A program made the position numbers and the translations under genes. Below, in pieces: positions 48,181 to 56,673 of a stretch of DNA of 64,000 bases. Every line of letters starts with the position of its first letter. The stretch's first letter is position 1. Under the pieces are notes generated by a model that saw only the letters and a program-made list of their open reading frames with translations, did not search any database and was not told where the DNA came from. The stretch comes from RBG-13-68-16 sp041494245 (GTDB lineage: Bacteria > Acidobacteriota > Thermoanaerobaculia > Thermoanaerobaculales > Thermoanaerobaculaceae): the NCBI GenBank assembly GCA_041494245.1, contig JBGQAK010000020.1, forward strand, positions 1-64,000. Reading direction: 5' to 3'.

Positions 48181-50061
48181 GTGAACCAAAACGTCAAGAA
48201 TGCGCTGCTGTTCGTTGTCGTCATCGTGTCCGTGGTGCTGCTCTGGAACTGGATCACCACGACCAGGGCGGGCACCAAGGAGATCGCCTTTTCCGACTTC
48301 CTGGACAAGGTCGAGAAGAACCAGCTCAGCGAGGTCCTGATCCGGGGGGACGAGGTCTACGGGCGCTCCACGGAGGCGCTGTCGGGCCGGCCGCTCGCGG
48401 CCCGGCCGTTTGACTTCGTCACCTACTCACCCGGCTACGACAAGCTCGTCAGCACCCTGCGCGAGCACAACGTGAAGATCAAGGCGGAGCAGCCCTCGCA
48501 GGGCTCGATCTGGACCGCGCTGCTGTCCTGGCTGCCGTTCGTGCTGCTGATCGTCATGTGGTACTTCTTCTACCGGCAGATGCAGGTGGGCGGCAACAAG
48601 GCGATGGCGTTCGGCAAGTCGCGGGCCCGCATGCTCAACCCCCAGAAGAAGGGCGTCACCTTCAAGGACGTGGCCGGGGTGGACGAGGCCAAGGAGGAGC
48701 TCCAGGAGATCATCGAGTTCCTGCGCGATCCCCAGAAGTTCCAGAAGCTGGGCGGCAAGATCCCCAAGGGTGTGCTGCTGATGGGCGCCCCCGGAACCGG
48801 CAAGACGCTGCTCGCGCGCGCCGTATCCGGGGAGGCCGAGGTGCCGTTCTACTCGATCTCGGGCTCCGACTTCGTGGAGATGTTCGTGGGCGTGGGCGCC
48901 TCACGGGTGCGTGACCTCTTCGAGCAGGGCAAGAAGAGCGCCCCATGCATCATCTTCATCGACGAGATCGACGCGGTGGGGCGCCACCGGGGCGCCGGCC
49001 TTGGCGGTGGCCACGACGAGCGCGAGCAGACCCTCAACGCGCTCCTCGTGGAGATGGACGGCTTCGAGTCCAACGAGGGCGTGATCCTGATCGCCGCCAC
49101 CAACCGCCCGGATGTGCTCGACCCGGCGCTGCTGCGCCCCGGGCGCTTCGACCGTCGCATCGTGGTTAGCCGGCCCGACCTCAACGGGCGCACGGAGATC
49201 CTCAAGGTCCACACGACGAAGGTCACGCTCGCGCCCGACGTGGACCTCTCGGTACTGGCCCGTGCTACGCCCGGGTTCTCGGGCGCCGACATCGCCAACT
49301 TCGTGAACGAGGCCGCGCTGCGCGCGGCGCGCTTCAACAAGACAGCCGTGGCTATGGTGGACTTCGAGTTCGCCAAGGACAAGGTCATGATGGGCGCGGA
49401 GCGCCGCTCCCTCGCGCTCTCCGAGGAGGAGAAGCGCGTCGTGGCGTACCACGAGGCCGGGCACGCGCTCGTCGCGGCGCTGCAGCCCAACGCCGACCCG
49501 CTGCACAAGGTGACCATCATCCCGCGCGGCCTCGCCCTCGGCCTGACCCAGCAGCTCCCGGAGGAGGACCGCTACCTGCACGCCAAAGCGTACCTGACCG
49601 ACGAGCTGGTGGTGCTGATGGGCGGGCGCCTCGCGGAGCAGATCGTCTTCGGCGACGACCACATCACCACGGGGGCCGGTAACGACCTCGAGCGCGCCAC
49701 CGAACTGGCCCGCAAGATGGTCTGCGAGTGGGGGATGTCCTCGATGGGCCCGCTCACCTTCGGCAAGCGTGAGGAAGCGATCTTCTTGGGCAAGGAGTTT
49801 GCCCGCCACCAGGACTACTCCGAGGCCACCGCGGTGGAGATCGACAGCGAGATCAAGCAGCTCGTGGAGCGGGCGTTCAGCCGCGCCAAGGAGACCCTGA
49901 TGAACAACCGCCCGGTGCTCGACAGGATTGCTGAAGCCCTGCTGGAGCGCGAGGTGCTCGAGGGCGAGGAGGTCTACCGGATGGTCTCGGAGTACACCAG
50001 CGTGCCGGTGGAGAAGCTCAAGGGGCCGGGTCGCCCGACCCCGTCCGCCGAGGCGATCTGA
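48181..50061 (+). CDS. ftsH: ATP-dependent zinc metalloprotease FtsH
   Basis: A 626-residue membrane AAA+ protease degrading membrane and short-lived cytosolic proteins. Two helices (about 9-25 and 115-135) flank a periplasmic domain. AAA core: Walker A GAPGTGKT at 202-209, pore loop FVEMFVG, Walker B IIFIDEIDAVGR, SRH ATNRPDVLDPALLRPGRFDR. Zinc site HEAGH at 424-428. GTG 48181 starts the first helix. Last gene of tilS-hpt-ftsH; 81 bases separate it from hpt. Confidence 0.97.
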   Translation: MNQNVKNALLFVVVIVSVVLLWNWITTTRAGTKEIAFSDFLDKVEKNQLSEVLIRGDEVYGRSTEALSGRPLAARPFDFVTYSPGYDKLVSTLREHNVKIKAEQPSQGSIWTALLSWLPFVLLIVMWYFFYRQMQVGGNKAMAFGKSRARMLNPQKKGVTFKDVAGVDEAKEELQEIIEFLRDPQKFQKLGGKIPKGVLLMGAPGTGKTLLARAVSGEAEVPFYSISGSDFVEMFVGVGASRVRDLFEQGKKSAPCIIFIDEIDAVGRHRGAGLGGGHDEREQTLNALLVEMDGFESNEGVILIAATNRPDVLDPALLRPGRFDRRIVVSRPDLNGRTEILKVHTTKVTLAPDVDLSVLARATPGFSGADIANFVNEAALRAARFNKTAVAMVDFEFAKDKVMMGAERRSLALSEEEKRVVAYHEAGHALVAALQPNADPLHKVTIIPRGLALGLTQQLPEEDRYLHAKAYLTDELVVLMGGRLAEQIVFGDDHITTGAGNDLERATELARKMVCEWGMSSMGPLTFGKREEAIFLGKEFARHQDYSEATAVEIDSEIKQLVERAFSRAKETLMNNRPVLDRIAEALLEREVLEGEEVYRMVSEYTSVPVEKLKGPGRPTPSAEAI

Positions 50062-50063
50062 AA

Positions 50064-50135
50064 GGTCTGGCAATTCTGGAAGGTGCTCGCGTGCGGTCGG
50101 GCACGGCGCCTCCAGACCCAAGGTCGCACGACCGC
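50064..50135 (+). other. possible pseudoknot-forming 3' region of ftsH
   Basis: Two complementary pairs interleave: GGTCTGG (50064-50070) with CCAGACC (50112-50118), and GCGGTCG (50093-50099) with CGACCGC (50129-50135). The A-B-A'-B' order allows an H-type pseudoknot. It could be chance in GC-rich DNA; no known RNA family is recognised. Confidence 0.25.
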
Positions 50136-50153
50136 CCATGGAAAGGTGGAATG

Positions 50154-50159
50154 TAGAAT
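50154..50159 (+). promoter_or_regulatory. -10 box TAGAAT, six bases before the first plsC start
   Basis: TAGAAT followed by CTGGCG and GTG 50166, with no Shine-Dalgarno. Transcription would begin on the start codon. Confidence 0.5.
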
Positions 50160-50165
50160 CTGGCG

Positions 50166-50876
50166 GTGATCCTTGTCCGGTCCGTGGCCACCCTCGTTTT
50201 TGTGGCGGTGGGGTTCGTGAACACCGTCATCGCGGGCGTCCTCATTGCGGTCTTCGGGTCCATCCCTCCCAGGGGCGACTGGGCTCTGCCGATCGCGCGG
50301 GTCTGGGCGCGCCTGGTTTTGGCGAGCGGCGTCGTGCGATTGCGCCGGGAGGGCGCGGACCGGATACCGGGCGATCGGCCGGTGGTGTTCATGGCGAACC
50401 ACGAGTCCTGGCTCGACATCCCGGCGCTGCTGGCAACCATCCCGGTACAGGTTCGGTTCCTGGCCAAGAGGTGGCTCTTCTCCGTTCCTTTCTTCGGGTG
50501 GGGGATGTCTTCGATGGGTTTCATCCCGGTGGACCGCCCGCACCGACGCACTGCGACCAGGTCGTTTGGGGAGGCCGCGACCCGCATCCGTGCGGGCCGC
50601 TCACTTCTGATCCATCCGGAAGGAACTCGCACCACCACGGACAGCCTGTTGCCGTTCCAGCGCGGGGGCTTCCTGATCGCGCTCAAGGCCGGCGTTCCGA
50701 TCGTGCCGGTGGGAATCGAGGGCACGCGCGGTTAGCTTCCGCGGCACAGCTATCTGCTACGACCCGGAACGATCACGGTACGGTTCGGTGACCCAATCCC
50801 GACTGCTGGCCGCGGCGTAACGGCGAGGGGCGATCACGCTGCGGCTCGACGGGTTTCAGACCGAGCAGTGGTATGA
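50166..50876 (+). pseudogene. 1-acyl-glycerol-3-phosphate acyltransferase copy 1, interrupted by TAG
   Basis: The first of two tandem PlsC-like genes. Codons 1-189 encode one N-terminal membrane helix and all four acyltransferase motifs (NHESWLD, GFIPVDR, HPEGTRT, IVPVGIEG). A TAG at 50733-50735 ends the frame, yet the same frame runs on to 50876 with residues LPRHSYLLRPG and VRFGDPIPTAG that align with copy 2. Only the C-terminal third is cut off, so the short product could retain activity, but a nonsense-inactivated paralogue is the simplest view. GTG 50166 lacks a Shine-Dalgarno. Confidence 0.75.
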
Positions 50877-50900
50877 GTCCGACTTCACCTCCAGGGGCGG

Positions 50901-50906
50901 TACAAT
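50901..50906 (+). promoter_or_regulatory. -10 box TACAAT, six bases before the second plsC start
   Basis: TACAAT, then CCGCCC, then GTG 50913. Same geometry as in the first copy; no Shine-Dalgarno, no clear -35. Confidence 0.5.
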
Positions 50907-50912
50907 CCGCCC

Positions 50913-51692
50913 GTGATCGTTCTCCACTGGCTGGCCACGATCGTCTTCCTCGTGTTGGGGGTGGTGAACACCATCATCGCGGGTGCCTACGGCACGATCG
51001 TGGGGTTCATCCCCCCGCGCGGCGACTGGACACTGCGCGGGGCGCGGGTGTGGGCACGCATCGTCCTCCTCGGCGGCTTCGTGCGGCTGCGCAGCGAGGG
51101 TGGCGAGCGGGTGCCGCGCGGCGAGCCGGTGGTGTTCATGTCCAACCACGAGTCGTGGCTCGACATCCCGGCGCTGCTTGCGACGATCCCGGTGCAGGTG
51201 CGGTTCCTGGCCAAGAAGTCGCTTTTCGCGTGGCCGTTCTTCGGCTGGGCCATCTCCTCAATGGGTTTCATCCCAGTGGACCGCGAGAACCGCCGGACCG
51301 CGATCAGATCGTTCGAGGAAGCCGCCTCGCGCATCCGGAGTGGGCGGTCGGTGCTGATCTTTCCGGAGGAGACGCGCAGCACGACCAGTAAACTGCTGCC
51401 GTTCCAGCGCGGTGGCTTCCTGATCGCGCTCAAGGCCGGGATCCCGATCGTGCCGGTCGGGCTCGAGGGCCCGCGGCGGTGCCTGCCGAAGCACAGCTAC
51501 CTCGTGCGTCCGGGCAGGATCACCGTGAAGTTCGGCGACCCGATCCCGACCGCCGGCCACAGCGTGACTGACAAGGGCGAGTTGATGGACGCGGTGCGGA
51601 CGCAGATCGAGCGGTTGCGTGGCAATACCGGGGCGGGCGCAGGGGTTCCAGACGAAGGGAGGGTCGGGGGGAGCGTGCGCCATGGTGAGTGA
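50913..51692 (+). CDS. plsC: 1-acyl-glycerol-3-phosphate acyltransferase copy 2
   Basis: A 259-residue membrane acyltransferase making phosphatidic acid. N-terminal hydrophobic helix (WLATIVFLVLGVVNTIIAG), then NHESWLD (catalytic His/Asp), GFIPVDR, FPEETRS (usual EGTR has Gly replaced by Glu) and IVPVGLEG. The C-terminal third, lost in copy 1, contains HSYLVRPG and KFGDPIPTAG. GTG 50913 is six bases after a TACAAT box with no Shine-Dalgarno, suggesting a leaderless message. Its end overlaps the start of the DUF59 gene by 11 bases. Confidence 0.88.
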   Translation: MIVLHWLATIVFLVLGVVNTIIAGAYGTIVGFIPPRGDWTLRGARVWARIVLLGGFVRLRSEGGERVPRGEPVVFMSNHESWLDIPALLATIPVQVRFLAKKSLFAWPFFGWAISSMGFIPVDRENRRTAIRSFEEAASRIRSGRSVLIFPEETRSTTSKLLPFQRGGFLIALKAGIPIVPVGLEGPRRCLPKHSYLVRPGRITVKFGDPIPTAGHSVTDKGELMDAVRTQIERLRGNTGAGAGVPDEGRVGGSVRHGE

Positions 51693-51984
51693 GGAGAGGG
51701 TCTGGGACGCGCTGGCGACCGTGATGGACCCGGAGATACCGTTCTCGGTGGTGGATCTCGGGCTCGTCTACGGCGTCGAGGTGAGCCCCGAGGGTGGTGT
51801 GCGGGTGCAGCTCACGCTCACGACGCGCGGGTGCCCGCTCGTGCGGCGGATCTCCGAGGATGCCCGGGCGGCGATCCAGGGGCAGACCGGCGCCGGCGAG
51901 GTCGTGGTCGAGATCGTCTGGGACCCGCCGTGGAACCCGACGATGGCCTCCGAGGAGGTCCGTTCCCACTTCGGGTGGTCGTGA
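51682..51984 (+). CDS. MIP18/DUF59-family Fe-S assembly protein
   Basis: A 100-residue protein of the MIP18 (PaaD/SufT-like) family used in Fe-S cluster maturation. Motifs: ALATVMDPEIPFSVVDLGLVY (with the family DPE), a LTTRGCPLVRRI segment holding the conserved Cys, and the WDPPWNPTMAS tail. ATG 51682 follows GGGGGGAG. It overlaps plsC and precedes the Mrp-type ATPase by 9 bases; DUF59 plus Mrp is a recurrent pair in Fe-S carriers. Confidence 0.9.
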   Translation: MVSEERVWDALATVMDPEIPFSVVDLGLVYGVEVSPEGGVRVQLTLTTRGCPLVRRISEDARAAIQGQTGAGEVVVEIVWDPPWNPTMASEEVRSHFGWS

Positions 51985-51993
51985 GGGGGTGTG

Positions 51994-53040
51994 ATGGCGC
52001 TGACGGAAGCTGACGTCCGGCAGGCACTCAAGAAGGTCAAGTTCCCGGGGCTCACCCGGGACATCGTTTCGTTTGGCTTCGTACGCAGCGTGGCGGTGAG
52101 CGGCGACACCGTGACAGTGGAGATCGTGATGACCACCGCCAACCTGGCCGCCCAGGAAACCGTCGAGCGCGACGCGCGGGCGGTGCTCTCGGCGCTGTCC
52201 GGTGTGCAGGAGGTCGTGCTGGACTGCAAGGCGCAGGCGCCGCAGGCGGCCGCGGCGTCGGCACCGGCGCGTGAGGTGCTGGCCGGGGTGCGCGTCAAGA
52301 TCGCGGTGGCCTCGGGCAAGGGCGGGGTGGGGAAGTCGACCGTCGCCGCCAACCTGGCCCTCGCGCTGCGGCAGATGGGCTCGTCCGTCGGCCTTTTGGA
52401 CGCCGACATCTACGGACCCTCGCAGCAGATGATGATGGGGTGCACGAACAAGCCCATGGTCAACCGGGAGCAGAAGATCCTCCCGGTGGACGCCCACGGT
52501 GTGAAGGTGATGTCGCTCGGGTTCCTGATGGACCCTGACACCCCGGTGATCTGGCGCGGGCCGATGGTGATGAAGGCGCTGCAGCAGTTCATCGAGGACG
52601 TGGAGTGGGGGACGCTCGATTACCTGGTCGTGGACCTGCCCCCGGGAACCGGCGACGCCCAGCTCACGGTTACGCAGCAGGTGCCCCTGGACGGCGCGGT
52701 CATCGTGACCACCCCCCAGGACGTGGCGCTCATCGATGCCCGCAAGGGGCTCGCCATGTTCCGCAAGGTAAACGTGCCGGTGCTCGGCGTGATCGAGAAC
52801 ATGTCGGCGTTCATCTGCCCGCACTGCGGGGAGCGCAGCGAGATCTTCAAACACGGCGGCGGACGTCGGACGGCCGAGGAACTCGGGGTGCCCTACCTGG
52901 GGGAGATCCCAATCGATCCCGCGATCGTGGTGGGCGGAGATGCCGGGTTGCCCATCGTCGCCTCCGATCCGGATTCGCAGGCCGCACGGGCGTTCATGGA
53001 GGTGGCATCCGCGATCGTTCGCCGGCTCGAGCGCGCATAG
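51994..53040 (+). CDS. mrp: Mrp/ApbC-type Fe-S carrier P-loop ATPase
   Basis: A 348-residue MinD-like ATPase carrying Fe-S clusters to apoproteins. An N-terminal DUF59 domain (about 1-85) is followed by the deviant Walker A VASGKGGVGKSTVAANLA near 105, LLDADIYGPSQQ, and VVDLPPGTGDAQLT. The cluster-binding CxxC is CPHCG near 275. ATG 51994 is taken rather than GTG 51991; GAGGGGG precedes both. It follows the single DUF59 gene, so the domain occurs twice in the operon. Confidence 0.94.
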   Translation: MALTEADVRQALKKVKFPGLTRDIVSFGFVRSVAVSGDTVTVEIVMTTANLAAQETVERDARAVLSALSGVQEVVLDCKAQAPQAAAASAPAREVLAGVRVKIAVASGKGGVGKSTVAANLALALRQMGSSVGLLDADIYGPSQQMMMGCTNKPMVNREQKILPVDAHGVKVMSLGFLMDPDTPVIWRGPMVMKALQQFIEDVEWGTLDYLVVDLPPGTGDAQLTVTQQVPLDGAVIVTTPQDVALIDARKGLAMFRKVNVPVLGVIENMSAFICPHCGERSEIFKHGGGRRTAEELGVPYLGEIPIDPAIVVGGDAGLPIVASDPDSQAARAFMEVASAIVRRLERA

Positions 53041-53052
53041 CCCTCGGAGTGC

Positions 53053-54243
53053 CTACTTCGGGGCGGGCGGGGACGCGACAGGCTTGGGCGTCGCGGCGGG
53101 CGCCGGAGTCGGCGTGGCCGGTTTCACGACGATCTCGGCTGCGTTTTCCGGGAGCCCCTTGGCGGCGATGATGGCCTGCAGGCGCTTGGCGAACCACTCC
53201 GGCTCGCCCCACGGCAGCTGCTCGCCACCCGCGAAGTAGGTGGGGGTGCCGAAAACGCCGAGGCGGTAGCCCAGCTCGAGCTGCCTCAGCACCGTGTCGA
53301 TCGCCGGGTCCTTCAAGAAGCAGGCGCGGAACTTGGCCTCGTCCAGGCCCTGCTGCGAGAGGAATCCGAGGGCCGCCGCGTCGACGCTCTCGACGGTGAG
53401 GGTGTCCTGCAGCCGGTAGAACTCTTGCTTCAGGGGAACGAGGCGGTCCGGCCAGATCGAGCCCACGCAGTCCCCCGCCACCGCAGCCCGGAACGCCCAC
53501 GGGTGGAGGTTGTAGAGGGGGAAGTTGACGAGCCCGTGGTGGGTGCTCTCGCCGGCCTCGGCCAGCAGCGGCCCGACGTTGCCCCAGCCCCGCTTGCAGG
53601 CGGGGCACTGGAAGTCGGAGAACTCGACCACTTTGACGATCGCCTTCTCGTGGCCGGGGTCCCACTGAATGTCGGCGCTCTCGAGGATCTCGCGCCGCAC
53701 GGCCCGCGGGTCCCTGTTGACCGGCCAGGTGCCGCCGATCGCGAGGTACTTCCCGTCGGTGCTGATGGCGATGGGCATGCGCACGGAGCCGTACCCGGTG
53801 GAAACCACGGCGGTCAGGGCGAGCACCCCGCTCTGGCGGATCGGGCTCATCGGCCAGGAGATCTTCACGCGGTTGCCGAGAAAGCTGCTGAGGGCCTGCG
53901 GGAGCGTTTCCTGGACGAACTGCGGGAGCGTCGCGCCCGTCACAGGCGGGTCGGTGGGCGGCAAGGGGAACAGGAGGCCTGCTGCGGCCGTGCTCACCAA
54001 GGGGTCCACCAGCATGCCGAGCTGGTCCTTGGCCTCGCCCATTGGGGTGGAGCGCTCCGCACGGACGGTTTGGTACGGACCGGAAGGTGCGGTGTGGACA
54101 ACGTTTTCCGTGAACGTCACGACCTCGGCCGGCACATAGGCCATGTAGGCTTTCGCGAACCGCTTGAGGTCCTGCTCCATCAACTGGGCACTGCACGTGG
54201 TCGCCACCAGCAGTGCGACTGCTGCCATCCTGCCCCGCGGCAT
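53053..54243 (-). CDS. secreted DsbA-like thiol-disulfide protein
   Basis: A 396-residue exported protein. Signal peptide about 1-20 (MAAVALLVATTCSA). The middle (about 20-190) is unassigned. Residues about 195-370 form a DsbA-type thioredoxin domain: KVVEFSDFQCPACKRGWG with active site CPAC, LYNLHPWAFRAA, and the cis-Pro loop VFGTPTYFAGG. A Pro/Ala-rich tail ends it. ATG 54243 has GGGAGG 6 bases upstream. Periplasmic oxidase/isomerase or a peroxide-linked role is likely; no DsbB is adjacent. Convergent with mrp. Confidence 0.87.
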   Translation of the reverse strand: MPRGRMAAVALLVATTCSAQLMEQDLKRFAKAYMAYVPAEVVTFTENVVHTAPSGPYQTVRAERSTPMGEAKDQLGMLVDPLVSTAAAGLLFPLPPTDPPVTGATLPQFVQETLPQALSSFLGNRVKISWPMSPIRQSGVLALTAVVSTGYGSVRMPIAISTDGKYLAIGGTWPVNRDPRAVRREILESADIQWDPGHEKAIVKVVEFSDFQCPACKRGWGNVGPLLAEAGESTHHGLVNFPLYNLHPWAFRAAVAGDCVGSIWPDRLVPLKQEFYRLQDTLTVESVDAAALGFLSQQGLDEAKFRACFLKDPAIDTVLRQLELGYRLGVFGTPTYFAGGEQLPWGEPEWFAKRLQAIIAAKGLPENAAEIVVKPATPTPAPAATPKPVASPPAPK

Positions 54244-54329
54244 CAAGGCCTCCCTTTCGACATCGGCGAAGCATAACAAAGTCAGGACGGGTTTGCCCTT
54301 GCCAAGTCCGCGGACCAGCCGAGCGGGCC

Positions 54330-54359
54330 TTGGAAGCGCGACGGCGTCTCCTGTAGAGT
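54330..54359 (+). promoter_or_regulatory. promoter of the folP-cdaA-cdaR-glmM operon
   Basis: TTGGAA (54330-54335), 18 bases, TAGAGT (54354-54359), then TGTAGC and GTG 54366. The start codon coincides with the expected transcription start and there is no Shine-Dalgarno. Confidence 0.55.
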
Positions 54360-54365
54360 TGTAGC

Positions 54366-55199
54366 GTGCTGGAGCAGCGGCTGTCTGATCTGTGGGCACG
54401 AGGTCGCCCAGCGGTGATGGGTATTCTCAACATCACCGCGGACTCCTTTTCGGACGGCGCGAGGTTCCTCGACCGCGAGGCGGCGGTCGTGCACGGCCTC
54501 GCGCTCCTGGCCGCCGGCGCGGACATCGTGGACGCGGGCGGCGAGTCCACACGGCCGGGCGCGGACCCGGTGCCAGCCGGGGAGGAGCGCGACAGGGTCG
54601 TGCCGGTGATCTCCGAGCTGGTGCGCCTCAGGCCGGACGCGCTGGTTTCGGTCGATACCGCCAAGGCCGAGGTCGCCGCCGCTGCCCTCGCAAGCGGTGC
54701 GCGGATCGTCAACGACGTGACCGCGGGCCGCGACCCCCGCATGTTCGAGACGGTGTGCGCCCACGGAGCAGGGATCGTGCTGATGCACATGCGGGGAGAG
54801 CCGCGCACCATGCAGCGCGATACCGCCTACGCCGACGTCGTGGCCGAAGTGCACGAGTTCCTGGCGGCCCGCGCCTCTGCGGCAGTTGCCGCCGGCATCC
54901 CCCACGGGCGGATTCTCCTCGACCCTGGGATCGGCTTCGGCAAGGATGTCGGGGGCAACCTGCGCCTGCTCTCGGCGCTGCCGGATCTGGCGGCGCTCGG
55001 CCACGCTGTGGTGGTGGGCAGCTCGCGCAAGGCCTTCATCGGCACCCTCGCCGGGGCGGAGGTGGGCGAGCGCCTCGCCGGCACGCTCGCCTCGCTCGCG
55101 GACACCGTCGGCCTGCGGCGGGTCGTCGTGCGCGTGCACGACGTGGCGCCGGCCGTGCAGTTCCTGACCGTGCTCTCGGCCCTGCGGGGGGCGGCATGA
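54366..55199 (+). CDS. folP: dihydropteroate synthase
   Basis: A 277-residue TIM-barrel enzyme condensing p-aminobenzoate with dihydropterin pyrophosphate. Motifs: VMGILNITADSFSDGARF, AGGESTRPGADPV, SVDTAKAEVA, NDVTAG, VLMHMRGEPRTMQ, LDPGIGFGKD and GSSRKAFIG. GTG 54366 sits six bases after a -10-like box. It is the first gene of a four-gene run with cdaA, cdaR and glmM joined by 4-base overlaps; folP next to glmM is common in bacteria. Confidence 0.95.
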   Translation: MLEQRLSDLWARGRPAVMGILNITADSFSDGARFLDREAAVVHGLALLAAGADIVDAGGESTRPGADPVPAGEERDRVVPVISELVRLRPDALVSVDTAKAEVAAAALASGARIVNDVTAGRDPRMFETVCAHGAGIVLMHMRGEPRTMQRDTAYADVVAEVHEFLAARASAAVAAGIPHGRILLDPGIGFGKDVGGNLRLLSALPDLAALGHAVVVGSSRKAFIGTLAGAEVGERLAGTLASLADTVGLRRVVVRVHDVAPAVQFLTVLSALRGAA

Positions 55200-55996
55200 G
55201 CGCGCTGTTCGGCGCGCTGCGTGAGCTGACCCGGCTCGAGGTCGGTTTCCGCGACCTCGTAGACATCGCCCTGGTGGTGGTGGTCTTCTACCTGCTGCTT
55301 ACGGCGATCAAGGGCACGCGGGCCGTGTCGATGATATGGGGGATCTTCATCCTCACCGGCACCTACCTGGCCGCCCAGGCCCTCGACTTGATCACCCTCG
55401 CAGCGGTGCTACGCGAGATGCTCTTCTACCTTCCGTTCGTGATCATCGTGCTCTTCCAGCACGAGATCCGACGCATCCTGGCGGCAATCGGGCGCACCCC
55501 ACTGCTGCGCTGGACCTCGGCGCTGTCACCCCACCAGGTCCTCATCAACGACATCGTGCTTGCGTGCGAGACGTTGGTCTCGCACCGCTACGGCGCGTTG
55601 ATCGTGATCGAGCGGGACGAGGGGCTGCGGACGTTCGTGGAGACCGGTATCCCCATCGACGCGAGGCTCTCCTACGACCTTCTGGTCAACCTGTTTACGC
55701 CCGGCACGCCCCTGCACGACGGTGCGACGGTGGTGCAGGGCAACCGGATCGCCGCGGCCGGATGCTTCCTGCCGCTCTCGGTGCGCCCTGACCTCTCCAC
55801 GACCTACGGCTCCCGGCACCGGGCGGCCCTCGGCATCAGCGAGGAGACCGATGCGGTGGCGGTCGTGGTTTCGGAGGAGCGGGGGGCGTTGACCGTGGCG
55901 GAGGGGGGACGTCTCCACAGCGACCTCGACCGGCGGGAGTTGCGTGATCTGCTGCTCGATCTGTTGCTCCTCGGGCGTACGCGGGGGGGGCGGTGA
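55196..55996 (+). CDS. cdaA: diadenylate cyclase CdaA
   Basis: A 266-residue membrane c-di-AMP synthase. Three N-terminal helices (within about 20-85, e.g. LVDIALVVVVFYLLLTAIKG) precede a DAC domain with DGA in LHDGATVV near residue 175 and RHR in GSRHRAALG near 206, both needed for catalysis. Overlaps folP (ATGA) and cdaR. The order cdaA-cdaR-glmM is the standard module tying c-di-AMP to potassium/osmotic and cell-wall control. Confidence 0.96.
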   Translation: MSALFGALRELTRLEVGFRDLVDIALVVVVFYLLLTAIKGTRAVSMIWGIFILTGTYLAAQALDLITLAAVLREMLFYLPFVIIVLFQHEIRRILAAIGRTPLLRWTSALSPHQVLINDIVLACETLVSHRYGALIVIERDEGLRTFVETGIPIDARLSYDLLVNLFTPGTPLHDGATVVQGNRIAAAGCFLPLSVRPDLSTTYGSRHRAALGISEETDAVAVVVSEERGALTVAEGGRLHSDLDRRELRDLLLDLLLLGRTRGGR

Positions 55997-56673
55997 GGCT
56001 CATACCGCGCAGCCCGATGAGCGTTGTGCTGGCCGTGGTGCTGGCTTGCCTGCTCTGGTACGCCAACGCACTTGACCGGCGCGAGCGCATCTCGGAACGG
56101 CAGCTGGACACGGCGGTGACGCTGGTCAACGTGCCGCCGGAGATGGTGATCACCTCCGAGGTCCCGCGTCTCGCCTCACTGAGGGTCCGCGGTCCGCTCT
56201 CCCGCTTGCGCTCCCTCGACCCGGGTCAGACGGGAGTCGTGATCGACGTGCGCGGAGCGGGCGAAGGCCAGCGCGACTTCGCGGTAGAGAGCCGCAACGT
56301 GGTGGTGCCCTCCGGGGTGGAGGTGCTCGCCGTCTCGCCGTCCCAGGTGCCTCTCCGCCTCGAGCGCCTCGGACGGCGCCTCGTCCCCGTGAAGGCGCGG
56401 GTGATCGGCGAGCCGGCCGCGGGCCTCGCCGTGCGCAAGGTCTCGGTGGACCCTCCGAGCGTGGTGCTCTCCGGCCCGCACCTCCAACTGGAGGCGCTCC
56501 AGAACGTGACCACGGAGCCGGTCAACGTTGACGGCGCGGACGGGCCTGTCGAGGCGCTGGCGGTGGTGCGCTCGCCCAACCCCCTGATGCGGGTCGTCAG
56601 CGCGCTCACGGTGCGTGTCGTGATCGAGGTCGGGCCCGCTCCGGCCGAGCAGCGCGGAGGGCGGCGCCGGTGA
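55993..56673 (+). CDS. cdaR: YbbR-domain protein, CdaA regulator
   Basis: A 226-residue single-pass membrane protein: helix about 9-25 (SVVLAVVLACLLWYAN), then two YbbR-like beta domains outside the membrane (VNVPPEMVITSEVPRLASLRVRG pattern, and VSVDPPSVVLSGP). CdaR modulates CdaA in Firmicutes; here it has fewer YbbR repeats. GTG 55993 overlaps cdaA by 4 bases, and its TGA overlaps the glmM start. Confidence 0.9.
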   Translation: MRLIPRSPMSVVLAVVLACLLWYANALDRRERISERQLDTAVTLVNVPPEMVITSEVPRLASLRVRGPLSRLRSLDPGQTGVVIDVRGAGEGQRDFAVESRNVVVPSGVEVLAVSPSQVPLRLERLGRRLVPVKARVIGEPAAGLAVRKVSVDPPSVVLSGPHLQLEALQNVTTEPVNVDGADGPVEALAVVRSPNPLMRVVSALTVRVVIEVGPAPAEQRGGRRR

